Source: Phenylobacterium montanum (GTDB lineage: Bacteria; Pseudomonadota; Alphaproteobacteria; Caulobacterales; Caulobacteraceae). Taken from it: DNA of 64,000 nt. The stretch covers positions 4,930,501 through 4,994,500 of the forward strand of contig NZ_CP073078.1 in assembly GCF_018135625.1 (NCBI RefSeq). The letters run 5' to 3'. Position 1 is the first letter of the stretch, and every line of letters starts with the position of its first letter. Made by a program: the position numbers and the translations under genes. Positions 55,711-64,000 of this stretch are shown here, one piece after another. The notes under the pieces are model-generated. The model saw only the letters and a program-made list of their open reading frames with translations, was not told the origin of the DNA and searched no databases.

Positions 55711-57678
55711 TCAGCGCCTCAACAGCGCCTGGAATGCCTCGCAGATGGCCGCCACGGGGGCGTTCTTGTGCGCCAGGGCGCTGTTCGCCGGCTCGGTGTG
55801 CACCAGCATGGTGGCGTTGGCCTCGAAGACCAGCACCTCGCCACTGGGGAGCAGGGAGAAGTCGACCCCGCAATAGTCGAGGTCCATGCGCTGGCCGATG
55901 GCCGTGACCGCCGCCATGGCCTTAGGGCCCAGCGCAGCCTCGGGATCGTCCAGATAGCGCCGCTCCTCGGCCACCCGTGCGGGATCGCCGGGCATGTCGG
56001 CGCTTTCATAGTGCACAAGCCAGTCTTGCGAGATGGCCAGATGATAGGGGTAGGGACGGCGATCGACGAAGATCATCCGGTACTTGCGATGCCAGCCGTC
56101 CGCCGAGACATAGTCGTGATAGGCGGTGACATAGGCGTCCGCGCCGGCCGGGAGGCTGACCTCAGCCAGTTCGTCCGGCGTCAAAGCCCGCTGCAAGCCC
56201 TGGCCGCCGTGCGAGCCGATCGGGCGCAGCAGCACCGGAAGTTCAAGGCCGGCCTTGTCGATGCAGGCCGCCAGACCCTCGCCGGCGATGTCGGCGGCGG
56301 CGAGCCGGGCGGTCTTGGGAACGACCACGCCTTCGATGTCGCCCAGCAGCAGGGGCATGTTCTCGCGCCCGGTCTGCATGACCTTGTCAGGCTGGTTGAT
56401 CACCCGCTCGCCGCTGGCGGCCAGGAAGGCGCGCATGGGCGCCAGCGTTGGGCCGGCGAGGTCGGCGTCGCCGACGGCGTTGAACACCGCGTCGTGGTCG
56501 GGCGGAACCTGGCCTGGCGTCGCATATTCGATGAACCAGTTGATCCGGGTGAACCGCGCCTTGGGCAGCAGATAGCGGTGCGGGACGTTGCCGCTCTCGG
56601 AGGTGGTCAGGACCAGCACGCGCGCTTCGGGATGCGGCGCGGTTTCGACGATGATGTTCTCTTTGCCGTAGACTAGGTCGCGGTGGCGACGCGCCTCGGC
56701 CGCCTGGCCGCGGGCAGCCAGGATCGAGGCCAGGTTCTGGTGCGCCACCCGCATGTCGGGATCGAGTTCCAGCGCCAGCCGGGCGTGATGCTCCGCCGCC
56801 TCGTGCTCGCCGGCCAAAAGATAGACCGACGACAGGCTGGCCTGGGCCTCCTTCAGCGTAGGGTCGATGGTCAGGGCCTGCAAAAGGGCGGCGCCGGCCT
56901 CTTCGGCCTTGTCCAGTTCCACATAGGCGTTGCCCAGGTTCAATTGGATGGCGGCCCGGCTCGGATCGAGCTTGGCGGCGCGCTCCAGGGCCGGGACGGC
57001 TTCTTCCGGGCGACCCAGCTGGTTGAGGGCGGTGCCGAGCAGGAACCAGGTCTCCGCGGAATCCCGGGCCATGGTCAGGGCCTCGTCGGCGACAGCCAGG
57101 GCCTCGTCCAAGCGGCCGGCGTGGATCAGGGCCAGGGCCAGGCTGTTGCGGGCGTCCACAGATTGGGGGGCCAGCGCAACCGCCGCCCGGTAAGCTTCGA
57201 CCGCGCCCGTGGCGTCACCTTGCTCCATCATCGCCGACGCAAGGGCCAGACGCGCCGGCGCCGAATCCGGCAGGCCGGCGGCGGCCCGGCGGCCGGCCTC
57301 GATCGCCTGGGACACATCGCCATTCTCGCGCAAAGCGTTGGACAGCTCGACCAGGGCCGCCGCGTGGTCCGGCGCCAGGGCCAGGGCCCGGCGGTAGCCC
57401 TCGATCGCGGCCGCATGCGCGCCCTGCCAGTGGCGCAGGTTGGCCAGGGCCACATGAGCCTCGGCGTGGTCCGGACGGACGGCGATCAGGCTCTTGAACA
57501 GTTCGGCCGCCGCATCGACCTGGCCGCCTTCGAAATTGAACAGGCCGTAGAGATAGAGCGCGGTCGGCTCGGTCGGGTCAGCCAGCAACACCTGGCGATA
57601 CAGCGCCTCCGCCTCGGCGCGGCGGCCCGCCTGGTGGTGGTCGAGCGCCAGGGCGACGGTTTCGAAGGACGTACTCAC
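55711..57678 (-). CDS. TPR protein with C-terminal ATP-grasp domain
   Basis: 655 residues. Residues about 1-330 are nine or so TPR units (ALYLYGLFNFEGGQVDAAAE, GYRRALALAPDHAAALVELS, GTALNQLGRPEEAVPALERA). The rest is an ATP-grasp fold: a pre-ATP part (RVLVLTTSESGNVPHRYLLP), PVLLRPIGSHGGQGLQRA with the Gly-rich loop, YRMIFVDRRPYPYHLAISQD, and CGVDFSLLPSGEVLVFEANA with the Mg-binding Glu and Asn. Such enzymes ligate a carboxylate to an amine or other nucleophile. The adjacent small gene upstream (21 bases) may encode its substrate or partner, an inference. Confidence 0.85.
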   Translation of the reverse strand: MSTSFETVALALDHHQAGRRAEAEALYRQVLLADPTEPTALYLYGLFNFEGGQVDAAAELFKSLIAVRPDHAEAHVALANLRHWQGAHAAAIEGYRRALALAPDHAAALVELSNALRENGDVSQAIEAGRRAAAGLPDSAPARLALASAMMEQGDATGAVEAYRAAVALAPQSVDARNSLALALIHAGRLDEALAVADEALTMARDSAETWFLLGTALNQLGRPEEAVPALERAAKLDPSRAAIQLNLGNAYVELDKAEEAGAALLQALTIDPTLKEAQASLSSVYLLAGEHEAAEHHARLALELDPDMRVAHQNLASILAARGQAAEARRHRDLVYGKENIIVETAPHPEARVLVLTTSESGNVPHRYLLPKARFTRINWFIEYATPGQVPPDHDAVFNAVGDADLAGPTLAPMRAFLAASGERVINQPDKVMQTGRENMPLLLGDIEGVVVPKTARLAAADIAGEGLAACIDKAGLELPVLLRPIGSHGGQGLQRALTPDELAEVSLPAGADAYVTAYHDYVSADGWHRKYRMIFVDRRPYPYHLAISQDWLVHYESADMPGDPARVAEERRYLDDPEAALGPKAMAAVTAIGQRMDLDYCGVDFSLLPSGEVLVFEANATMLVHTEPANSALAHKNAPVAAICEAFQALLRR

Positions 57679-57699
57679 GGATCACCAGGCCTTTTGGTC

Positions 57700-58107
57700 T
57701 TAGGCGCTCGTCGCCGAAGCGGTCGTGGCGGCCGCACTGCCGGTCGCGGTGGCGGCGCTCGCCGTGTCGGTGGTCTGGGCGGCGGCGCCATGGTGATGAT
57801 GATGGTGGCCGGTCAGGGATTGCAAGCCATTGGAGATCAGGTCGCGAAGGTCGCCCACGGCCGAGACCGCGCTCGACGCCGCCCCGACGGGGTTGGTCTG
57901 ATAGGAGAGCAGGGCGCTCAGCACGTCCGAGCTGAACTGGCTGGCCGGCGACGAGGCCGGGGGCGTGGTGGCCGAGCTCGAAGATGCAGCGCTTGCCGAG
58001 CCGGTCGGCAAGAACTGCCCCGCGCCGGCGGCCGACGATCCGCCGGCGCTCAGCAGCTGCTGCAGCGCTTGCGCCGCGGAATTGTTTGAAATCGCTGAGG
58101 TTTGCAT
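57700..58107 (-). CDS. Small Ser/Ala/Thr-rich protein with natural His6 run
   Basis: 135 residues from ATG at 58107 (MQTSAISNNSAAQALQQLLS). Low complexity, Ser/Ala/Thr-rich, no signal peptide. A central amphipathic stretch (FSSDVLSALLSYQTNPVGAA) and VGDLRDLISNGLQSLTG lead into HHHHHH (codons 57790-57807), then a Thr/Ala tail. The Ser-rich start with the SSDVLSALL motif resembles small Caulobacter-group proteins of unknown role. It precedes the TPR-ATP-grasp gene by 21 bases on the same strand, suggesting an operon. Confidence 0.7.
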   Translation of the reverse strand: MQTSAISNNSAAQALQQLLSAGGSSAAGAGQFLPTGSASAASSSSATTPPASSPASQFSSDVLSALLSYQTNPVGAASSAVSAVGDLRDLISNGLQSLTGHHHHHHGAAAQTTDTASAATATGSAAATTASATSA

Positions 58108-58199
58108 AGGGCGACTTTCGCGAGGGACCGGGTTCGCGCCATCGGCCCTGAGGGACCAGCCGGCGCGGTTAACCAAGCCCTGCAAGGCCCGGGCCGCTG

Positions 58200-59606
58200 T
58201 CAGGGGTGATGGACCTGGCCCTTGTCACAGCGGAGCGTACGCCCGTCGATCTTGCAGGCAGCGACGACCACGCCCTTCAGGTCATGCACCTCGGCGGTCC
58301 AGGCCGCGGGGCCGGTGCGGGCCAGGGTCATGAAGCCAAAGCCGTCGACCCACGAACTCAACGCGGTCACCACCGCGCCGGGGGCGATGTCGGGCTTGTC
58401 GGGCGCCTTGGCGGGCAGGGGAACGATGTCCTCCTGGGTGCCGGAGAAGCCGGCGACGATCTGGACCGGATAGCCGGATGCGAAGCCGACCGCTTCCCAG
58501 ACATGCACGTGGCCGGACAGAAGCAGGTCTATGCTCGCCGGGAACAGGTTCGCATCGGCCGACCGGAACGCCGCCTGCAGGCCCGGATTGCCGCCATTGA
58601 ACCTGGGCAGGTCGCTTTTTCCTTCGCTCGCCGAGAGGGCCAGCATCGGGTGGTGATCGGCCAAGAGGTTGTGCGGCGCGCGCGCCGCCAAGGCGGCGAT
58701 CTTGGCCGCCGTATCCCTATAGCGGGCGAAGCGCGGGTCTTGGGGCGCCATCGGCCCGTTGGGGGCGTTCGAGCTGTCCCAGACGATCAACTGAGAGCCC
58801 TTGCCAAGCGGGATTGCGAAGGGATCGCTGTAGTCGCCGACACTATCGTCAGCGGCATGGTTACAGTCGCGTCCGACGACCAGCGGCCGGGCGTCGAGAA
58901 GCCGCCACCAGCCCTGGCCCGCCCGGGCGCAAGACTCGTGATTGCCCCGAACCGCGGCCCAGGGGGCGGCGCGCAGCAGGGGCGCGGCGGGCTCCAGGAA
59001 ATCGGCGCGCCAGGCGTCCAGGCCGTAACCCCAGACGCTGCCGGCGCAGCCGGCCATGCCGTCCGGGCAGGGGTTTTCGCGGTAGAGGTAGTCGCCGACG
59101 TGGATCACCAGGTCCGGCTTCCACTTCGCTGCCGCTGCTGCGACCTGGGCAAAGGGATAGGCCTTGGGATCGTTGCAGGCCTGGAAGGCCTTGTCCGCCA
59201 GCTTGATGCGGCAGCCGGTGTCGCCGATCACCACGATGCGCCGGATCACCGCCGGCGGCAGGGGCAGGGCCTGGCCGCCGATGCTGGCGGTATGGGCGGT
59301 TGGGGGCAACGCGGCCTCGCAGACCGAGGCGTCGAACATCGAGGGCTTGGACTGCGACGGGTTCGAGCGCGTCGGCCGCTGCGGCTCTGTCCCGGCCGGC
59401 GCCCGGAGGGTCATGGCCAGGCCCCGGCCGTCGACCACCAGGCTGGGGCATTCGGCGGCCGAGGTCACCGCCCGGGCGATCCGAGCGCCGTTCTCGCCCA
59501 GCACCACATAGGCGGTTGCCGGCGCGGCTTGCGCTTGGTGGGCCGCCAGCAGCGAAGCCAGCGCAATGATCGGCGCCCATGCGCCGGCGAACCGCAGGGT
59601 GATCAA
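58200..59606 (-). CDS. Secreted metallophosphoesterase
   Basis: 468 residues from a TTG at 59606, which has GAGG seven bases upstream and is followed at once by a signal peptide (LRFAGAWAPIIALASLLAAH, cleavage near AQA-AP). An ATG at 59768 would add 54 basic residues before the signal, which is unlikely. Calcineurin-like motifs are complete: VVIGDTGCRI, VIHVGDYLYREN, VRGNHESC, LADHHPML and LLSGHVHVWEA. It hydrolyses phosphoesters in the periplasm or outside; the substrate is unknown. Several Cys pairs suggest disulfides. Confidence 0.87.
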   Translation of the reverse strand: MITLRFAGAWAPIIALASLLAAHQAQAAPATAYVVLGENGARIARAVTSAAECPSLVVDGRGLAMTLRAPAGTEPQRPTRSNPSQSKPSMFDASVCEAALPPTAHTASIGGQALPLPPAVIRRIVVIGDTGCRIKLADKAFQACNDPKAYPFAQVAAAAAKWKPDLVIHVGDYLYRENPCPDGMAGCAGSVWGYGLDAWRADFLEPAAPLLRAAPWAAVRGNHESCARAGQGWWRLLDARPLVVGRDCNHAADDSVGDYSDPFAIPLGKGSQLIVWDSSNAPNGPMAPQDPRFARYRDTAAKIAALAARAPHNLLADHHPMLALSASEGKSDLPRFNGGNPGLQAAFRSADANLFPASIDLLLSGHVHVWEAVGFASGYPVQIVAGFSGTQEDIVPLPAKAPDKPDIAPGAVVTALSSWVDGFGFMTLARTGPAAWTAEVHDLKGVVVAACKIDGRTLRCDKGQVHHP

Positions 59607-59840
59607 GAGCTTGCCTCGACGCCAAAAGCCGCGAATCCGCGCCGGGCGCGGAGGTTTCGCTCTATAGGTCGATTGCGACAGTTCGTCAGGCGGCGGCGCC
59701 GCTCTTCCGCCACCGTGCTCACGGCGCTTGCGCCAGGCATGCGCGGTCGCCCGAAATGGGTGTCGCATCAGCCGGTTGAACTTCTCCTCAACCTTCGTCG
59801 GCTAGGACTTCAGGCCTGAACGCCGCCCAGGAGGCCCGGT

Positions 59841-61427
59841 TTGCCGGCCGCACAATTCCGCCTTCTCGGTCTGGCCTTCGCCGCCGCCGACCTGCTGTTC
59901 GAGGTCGACGAGAAGGGGCTCGTGTCCTTCGCCGCAGGGGCCGGGCAGAAGATCACCGGCCAGGACGACGCCGAGCTGATCGGCCGCCCCTGGGGCGAGC
60001 TCTTCACCGAGAATGACCGTCCAGTGGCCGAAGCCCTGCTGGCTGGGCTGGAGGACGGCGAACGCCGTGGGCCGGTGGACCTGGGGCTGGCCGATCTCGA
60101 TCGCCGCGTCAGCCTGTGCGCCTTTCGCCTGCCGCAACTGGCCCCCCGGGTTTCCTGCGCCCTGACCTTGTCCGGCCGTCTGGCCAAGGCGGGCGGCGGC
60201 TTGCTGGGCCGCGCCGACTTCGAGGCCGCGGCCAGCAACCTGATCGACGTGGCCCGCGCGGACGGCCTGCAGCTCGAGCTGAGCCTCGTCGAGCTCGGCG
60301 GACTTCAGCGTCAGCGCGGCGCCCTTTCGGCGGAGCTGGCGGCGGCCCTGGACCGGCGGGTCAGCGGCGCCTTGCGCGCCGAGTCTTTCGGCGACGCGGC
60401 GGCCGACCTCGGCGAACAGCGCTTCGCCGTGCTGCGCAAGAAGGGCGAAGCGCCCGAGGCCGTCGCTCGGCGCCTGTCGCGCGTGCTTGGCGCGGCGCTG
60501 GAGCCCTCGGCCCACGGCGTGCATGTGGACGCCCTGGCCAGCCCCGGGCGAATGATGCGGGCCCTGCGGTTCTCGCTCGACAAGTACCTGGCCGACGGCG
60601 CCCCGCCCCAGGCCGCGACCCTGTCCGACGTGGTCGGGCTGTCGGTGGAGAAGACGGTGGCCCAGGCGGGCGCCTTCGGGGCCCTGGTCCGTGAGCGCCG
60701 CTTCAAGCTGGTGTACCAGCCGGTGATCTCCCTGGTGGACGGCGCCGTGCATCATCACGAGGTGCTGGTTCGCTTCGAGGGCGATCGGAGCCCCTTCGCC
60801 ATGATCCGCATGGCCGAGGAGCTGGACCTGATCGAACACCTGGACCGCGCCATTGCCGAGGAGGCCGCCGCCAAGCTGCGGGCCGACCGCTCCGGCCGCC
60901 TGCGCCTGGCGGCCAATGTCTCGGGCCGCACCATCGTCAGCCCCGGCTTCATCGAGGGCGTCGCAGGGCTGGCGCGGGGCGGCGATCTCGCCGGGCGGCT
61001 GATGTTCGAGGTGACCGAGAGCGCGGCCATCGACGACCTGCCGCGCGCCCAGCGCCACATCGCTGCGCTGCAGGACCTGGGCTTCAAGGTCTGCCTGGAC
61101 GATTTCGGCGCCGGCGCCTCGTCCTTCGCCTACCTGCGGCAGCTCAATGTCGACGTGGTCAAGATCGACGGCGCCTATGTGCGGGAGCTGACCAGCTCGG
61201 GCCGTGACGACGCCATGATCCGGCATCTGGTCGGCCTGTGCCGGGAACTCAAGGTCGACACCGTGGCCGAGATGGTCGAGACCCAGGCGGTCGAAGACGT
61301 GCTGCGGCGGGCCGGCGTGGACTACGCCCAGGGGTGGCTTTATGGCCAGGCGGCGCCGCAGCCGGTGTTTCCGGCGGCCGGTCCGGTGGCTGCGCGCCGT
61401 CGCGGCGCCGTCGAAAGCTGGGGATAA
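59841..61427 (+). CDS. EAL-domain protein (c-di-GMP phosphodiesterase-like)
   Basis: 528 residues from a TTG at 59841 with AGGAGG seven bases upstream. Residues about 8-110 are PAS-like (DLLFEVDEKGLVSFAAGAGQ). A middle region (about 130-265) resembles a worn GGDEF or linker domain with no GGDEF motif. The EAL domain (about 285-520) reads EVLVR at residues 307-311 with the metal-binding Glu kept, NVSGRTI, EVTESAAI, LDDFGAGASSFAYLRQLNVD, VKIDGAYV and VAEMVET. The key acidic residues and Lys seem intact, so it may be active. No membrane segment seen. Confidence 0.88.
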   Translation: MPAAQFRLLGLAFAAADLLFEVDEKGLVSFAAGAGQKITGQDDAELIGRPWGELFTENDRPVAEALLAGLEDGERRGPVDLGLADLDRRVSLCAFRLPQLAPRVSCALTLSGRLAKAGGGLLGRADFEAAASNLIDVARADGLQLELSLVELGGLQRQRGALSAELAAALDRRVSGALRAESFGDAAADLGEQRFAVLRKKGEAPEAVARRLSRVLGAALEPSAHGVHVDALASPGRMMRALRFSLDKYLADGAPPQAATLSDVVGLSVEKTVAQAGAFGALVRERRFKLVYQPVISLVDGAVHHHEVLVRFEGDRSPFAMIRMAEELDLIEHLDRAIAEEAAAKLRADRSGRLRLAANVSGRTIVSPGFIEGVAGLARGGDLAGRLMFEVTESAAIDDLPRAQRHIAALQDLGFKVCLDDFGAGASSFAYLRQLNVDVVKIDGAYVRELTSSGRDDAMIRHLVGLCRELKVDTVAEMVETQAVEDVLRRAGVDYAQGWLYGQAAPQPVFPAAGPVAARRRGAVESWG

Positions 61428-61629
61428 GGCGTGATCGCCCTGATAGCAGGCCAGCGGCCCGAAATTTCGCCAACCAACTGATTTCTTATCATTAACTCGC
61501 CATTTTCGCGCGAAAAGGTCGCGGGAATCTTCCCCGTGTCGATGCGCACCGTTGACGAAACCGTGATCGAAGACGTAGCGACAGGCTATGATGTCGCGAT
61601 TGTCACGAAACCGCGGCGAAGGAGATTCC

Positions 61630-62832
61630 ATGTCCCAGTCGACTCTGGCGCGCGAAACCTCGCGCGCGGACCAGACTTCTGCGAGCTCGCCGCTCGAGCT
61701 GACCATCCTGATGCCCTGCCTCAACGAGGCGGAGACCATCGAGATCTGCGTGCGCAAGGCCCGCGGCTTTCTCGAGCGGAGCGGGGTGAAAGGCGAGGTG
61801 CTGATCGCCGACAACGGCTCGACCGACGGCTCCCAGGCCCTGGCCGAAAAGGAAGGCGCCCGCGTGGTCGCCGTGCCCGAAAAGGGCTACGGCGCGGCGC
61901 TGATGGGCGGCATCAAGGCGGCCCAGGGGCGCTTCGTCATCATGGGCGACGCCGACGACAGCTATGACTTCGAAAACCTCGAAGGCATGGTTCAGCACCT
62001 GCGCGACGGCGCCGAGCTGGTCATGGGCAACCGCTTCAAGGGCGGCATCGCCCCAGGCGCCATGCCCTTCCTGCACAAGTATCTGGGCAACCCGGTGCTG
62101 TCCTTCATCGGCCGGCTGTTCTTCAAGATTCCGATCGGTGACTTCCACTGCGGCCTTCGTGGCTTCTCCCGGGCTTCGATCCTGGATCTCGGCCTGCAGA
62201 GCCCGGGCATGGAGTTCGCCAGCGAGATGGTGGTCAAGGCCTCGCTGTATGACCTGCGCATCGAGGAGACGCCGACCACGCTGAAGCCGGACGGACGCTC
62301 GCGCCCGCCGCACCTGAAGACCTGGCGCGACGGCTGGCGCCACCTGCGCTTCCTGTTGCTGCACAGCCCACGCTACCTGTTCATCTATCCGGGCCTGGCC
62401 CTGATCGTCACCGGCCTTGTCGGCGGCGCGCTGCTGGCGCGGGGCGAACTGGCCATCACCCCGCAGATCAAGCTCGACATCCACTCGCTGGTGGTCGCCT
62501 GCTTCGCCGTCCTGATGGGCGTTCAGCTGGTCGTGTTCGGCGCCCTGGCCCGACGCTACCAGGCGCTGGAGGGCGTGCTTCCCCCGGGCACCTTCCACAA
62601 GTTCCTGCTGGGCCTCAGCCTGGAGTGGATCCTGCGGGCCGCTCTGGTCATCTTCGTCGGCGGCGTCGTCGGGGCGACCTGGGCTGTGGCGCACTGGGCC
62701 GGTTCCGGCTTCGGGCCGATCCTCTACAATGACGTGATGCGGGTCCTGGTCATCTCCCTGACCGGCGTCGCGGTGGCCATCCAACTCGCGGCGGCGGGTT
62801 TCCTGGCCTCGGTGTTTTCGCTCAGGCGCTGA
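61630..62832 (+). CDS. Family 2 glycosyltransferase, dolichol-phosphate-sugar synthase-like
   Basis: 400 residues from ATG at 61630 with AAGGAG upstream. The GT-A domain has ELTILMPCLNEAETIEICVR, IADNGSTDGSQALA and IMGDADDSYDFENL (DxD), then CGLRGFSRASILDLGLQSPG near 180. Two to four membrane segments form the C-terminal third (LFIYPGLALIVTGLVGGALL onward). It likely loads a sugar onto polyprenyl phosphate at the membrane for cell-surface glycan. Starts 41 bases ahead of a large membrane protein gene, perhaps in the same pathway. Confidence 0.9.
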   Translation: MSQSTLARETSRADQTSASSPLELTILMPCLNEAETIEICVRKARGFLERSGVKGEVLIADNGSTDGSQALAEKEGARVVAVPEKGYGAALMGGIKAAQGRFVIMGDADDSYDFENLEGMVQHLRDGAELVMGNRFKGGIAPGAMPFLHKYLGNPVLSFIGRLFFKIPIGDFHCGLRGFSRASILDLGLQSPGMEFASEMVVKASLYDLRIEETPTTLKPDGRSRPPHLKTWRDGWRHLRFLLLHSPRYLFIYPGLALIVTGLVGGALLARGELAITPQIKLDIHSLVVACFAVLMGVQLVVFGALARRYQALEGVLPPGTFHKFLLGLSLEWILRAALVIFVGGVVGATWAVAHWAGSGFGPILYNDVMRVLVISLTGVAVAIQLAAAGFLASVFSLRR

Positions 62833-62873
62833 CGACGAGTTCGGCCCACTTAAGGCGCGGGATCCATACTCAG

Positions 62874-64000
62874 GTGTTCAACCGACTGCGGTCTTATCTG
62901 CCGGTCCTGGCCGGCGTCCTGATGCTGGTGGGGGTGGTGGTCGCCAACGGCCGCCCGAGCGTGTTCACCGACACCGACGACTATTTCGTCGAGGGGCGCA
63001 CCTTCGCCTACACCATCGGCTACGCCCTGCACATCAAGACCCCGCCGCCGCCGCCGACCGACCCCGAGGACATCGCCGACGCCAAGCAGGCGGCGGCGGA
63101 CCTGCGCATGTCGCACACCGAGATCGGCGCGCGCTCGCCCTACTACGGCCTGCTGCTCTATGCGACCCAGCGGATCGGCACGATCTGGCTGACGACCGTC
63201 GTCCAGGCCCTGGTGGGCGCCTGGCTGGTGTTCATGCTCTGGCGGCTGGCCCTGCCGGGCGCGCCGACTTGGAGCGCCTACGCCATGCAGGCGGCCGTGG
63301 CCTTCGGCTCGACCTTGCCCTTCTTCGCCAGCTTCACCATGCCGGACGTGTTCTCCGGTTACGCCGTCTCCGGCGCGATCATGCTGCTGGTGTATTGGGA
63401 TCGGCTGAAGCTGGCCGAGCGGTGGGCGATCGGTTTGATCGTCGGCACGGCCATGACCTTCCACACCTCGCATGTGCTCGACACCCTGGCGATCACGGGC
63501 CTTACGGGCATCATGATGCTGATCCTGCGGGCCAAAGGGCTGGCGCCGGCCAAGGCGGTGGTGGCGGTTCTGGCTACTGTGGTCTGCGCGGTGGCCGCGA
63601 CCTCGATCTACAAGGAAGCAGTGCATGTGAAGACCGGCGACGAGCTGCGCCGGCCGCCCTTCCTGGCCATGCGGGTGATCGCCGACGGGCCCGGCCGCGA
63701 CTACCTGCGCTGGGCCTGCCCGCGTGGGGCCAAGTGGGTGCTGTGCCAGTTCAAGGACCTGCCGCTGGACGACAGCCAGGACCTTCTGTGGTCCGACGAC
63801 CGCAAGAAGGGGATCTTCAACGTCACCACCTTCGACAACCGCCTCCAGATGGAGCGCGAGGAGACCAGCTTCGTCCTGCATGCGGTGGCCTTCGAGCCGG
63901 TGCAGCAGGTGCTGGCCTCACTGGAGAACTGGGCCTGGCAGCTGACCATGGTCTATCTCGACGACCCGCTGAAGAACCCGCACTACTACCTGACCAACGA
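62874..64000 (+). CDS. Multi-pass membrane protein, cut by the window edge
   Basis: Starts at a GTG at 62874 and runs past the right edge; about 375 residues are visible. MFNRLRSYLPVLAGVLMLVG gives the first membrane segment; a periplasmic part (GRPSVFTDTDDYFVEGRTFA) has acidic residues near the first loop, as in GT-C glycosyltransferases, and more helices follow (FGSTLPFFASFTMPDVFSGY, LIVGTAMTFHTSHVLDTLAI). It then has a soluble loop (WACPRGAKWVLCQFKDLPLD). A GT-C enzyme or polymer-export partner of the preceding GT2 is possible; I do not recognise the family. Confidence 0.72.
   Translation, partial: MFNRLRSYLPVLAGVLMLVGVVVANGRPSVFTDTDDYFVEGRTFAYTIGYALHIKTPPPPPTDPEDIADAKQAAADLRMSHTEIGARSPYYGLLLYATQRIGTIWLTTVVQALVGAWLVFMLWRLALPGAPTWSAYAMQAAVAFGSTLPFFASFTMPDVFSGYAVSGAIMLLVYWDRLKLAERWAIGLIVGTAMTFHTSHVLDTLAITGLTGIMMLILRAKGLAPAKAVVAVLATVVCAVAATSIYKEAVHVKTGDELRRPPFLAMRVIADGPGRDYLRWACPRGAKWVLCQFKDLPLDDSQDLLWSDDRKKGIFNVTTFDNRLQMEREETSFVLHAVAFEPVQQVLASLENWAWQLTMVYLDDPLKNPHYYLTN

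Overview
The window is GC-rich chromosomal DNA from an alphaproteobacterium, most likely family Caulobacteraceae (Caulobacter, Phenylobacterium or a close relative). The evidence is a CckA-type hybrid kinase encoded directly after fliQ-fliR-flhB, CtrA-type boxes (TTAA-N7-TTAACC) in front of early flagellar operons, a sigma-54 promoter plus an FlbD/ftr-like 19-mer in front of flgF, the order xseB-ispA-dxs-flgHAGF-fliLM, and many tight ATGA/TGATG overlaps. No rRNA, tRNA, CRISPR array, transposase or integrase was seen.

Layout. 1-6.2 kb: the start of a GST gene, an MFS transporter, purB, an Asp-box propeller/MoaD-ThiS pair, the F1 zeta-type inhibitor and a KirBac potassium channel. 6.4-14.5 kb: de novo purine genes purC-purS-purQ and purL. 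They are split by about 4.3 kb of accessory DNA holding a hypothetical gene, a ParE-type toxin/antitoxin pair, an ArsR/AHSA1 pair with a probable leaderless promoter, and a two-gene cassette with Asn-Cys-Gly-Ala repeats plus a membrane protein. 15-19.5 kb: an RTX-like GH16 glycanase, then BolA, a degenerate aldo-keto reductase, monothiol glutaredoxin and a thioesterase. 19.7-26.2 kb: TetR, VWA/CoxE, GNAT, a deacetylase-like enzyme, a histidine phosphatase, and a small accessory patch (two hypothetical genes, ankyrin, GrpB). 26.2-29.3 kb: xseB-ispA-dxs.

29.4-51.4 kb is a flagellar region: flgF-flgG-flgA-flgH (minus strand) divergent from fliL-fliM-DUF6468-MotE-like-TPR (plus strand); fliO-fliP (minus) divergent from flgB-flgC-fliE (plus); then an osmoprotectant-type ABC transporter, msrC, fliQ-fliR-flhB and cckA. 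The genes supply rod, L-ring, export gate, C-ring and stator-accessory parts. CckA is known to feed phosphate to CtrA, the probable activator at the boxes found here, so a regulator and several of its likely targets lie in one window. 51.6-64 kb: a DUF885 protein, a large SPFH protein, a TPR/ATP-grasp enzyme next to a small Ser/Ala-rich protein with a natural His6 run, a secreted metallophosphoesterase, an EAL protein, a GT2 glycosyltransferase and a cut-off membrane protein.

The best leads for something undescribed are the NCGA-repeat/membrane-protein cassette (10.1-12.0 kb), the TPR-ATP-grasp/His-rich protein pair (55.7-58.1 kb), the catalytically degenerate AKR inside a BolA-Grx pair, and a dispersed palindromic repeat that appears to supply the start codon of a cytochrome-like gene (40.1-40.3 kb).
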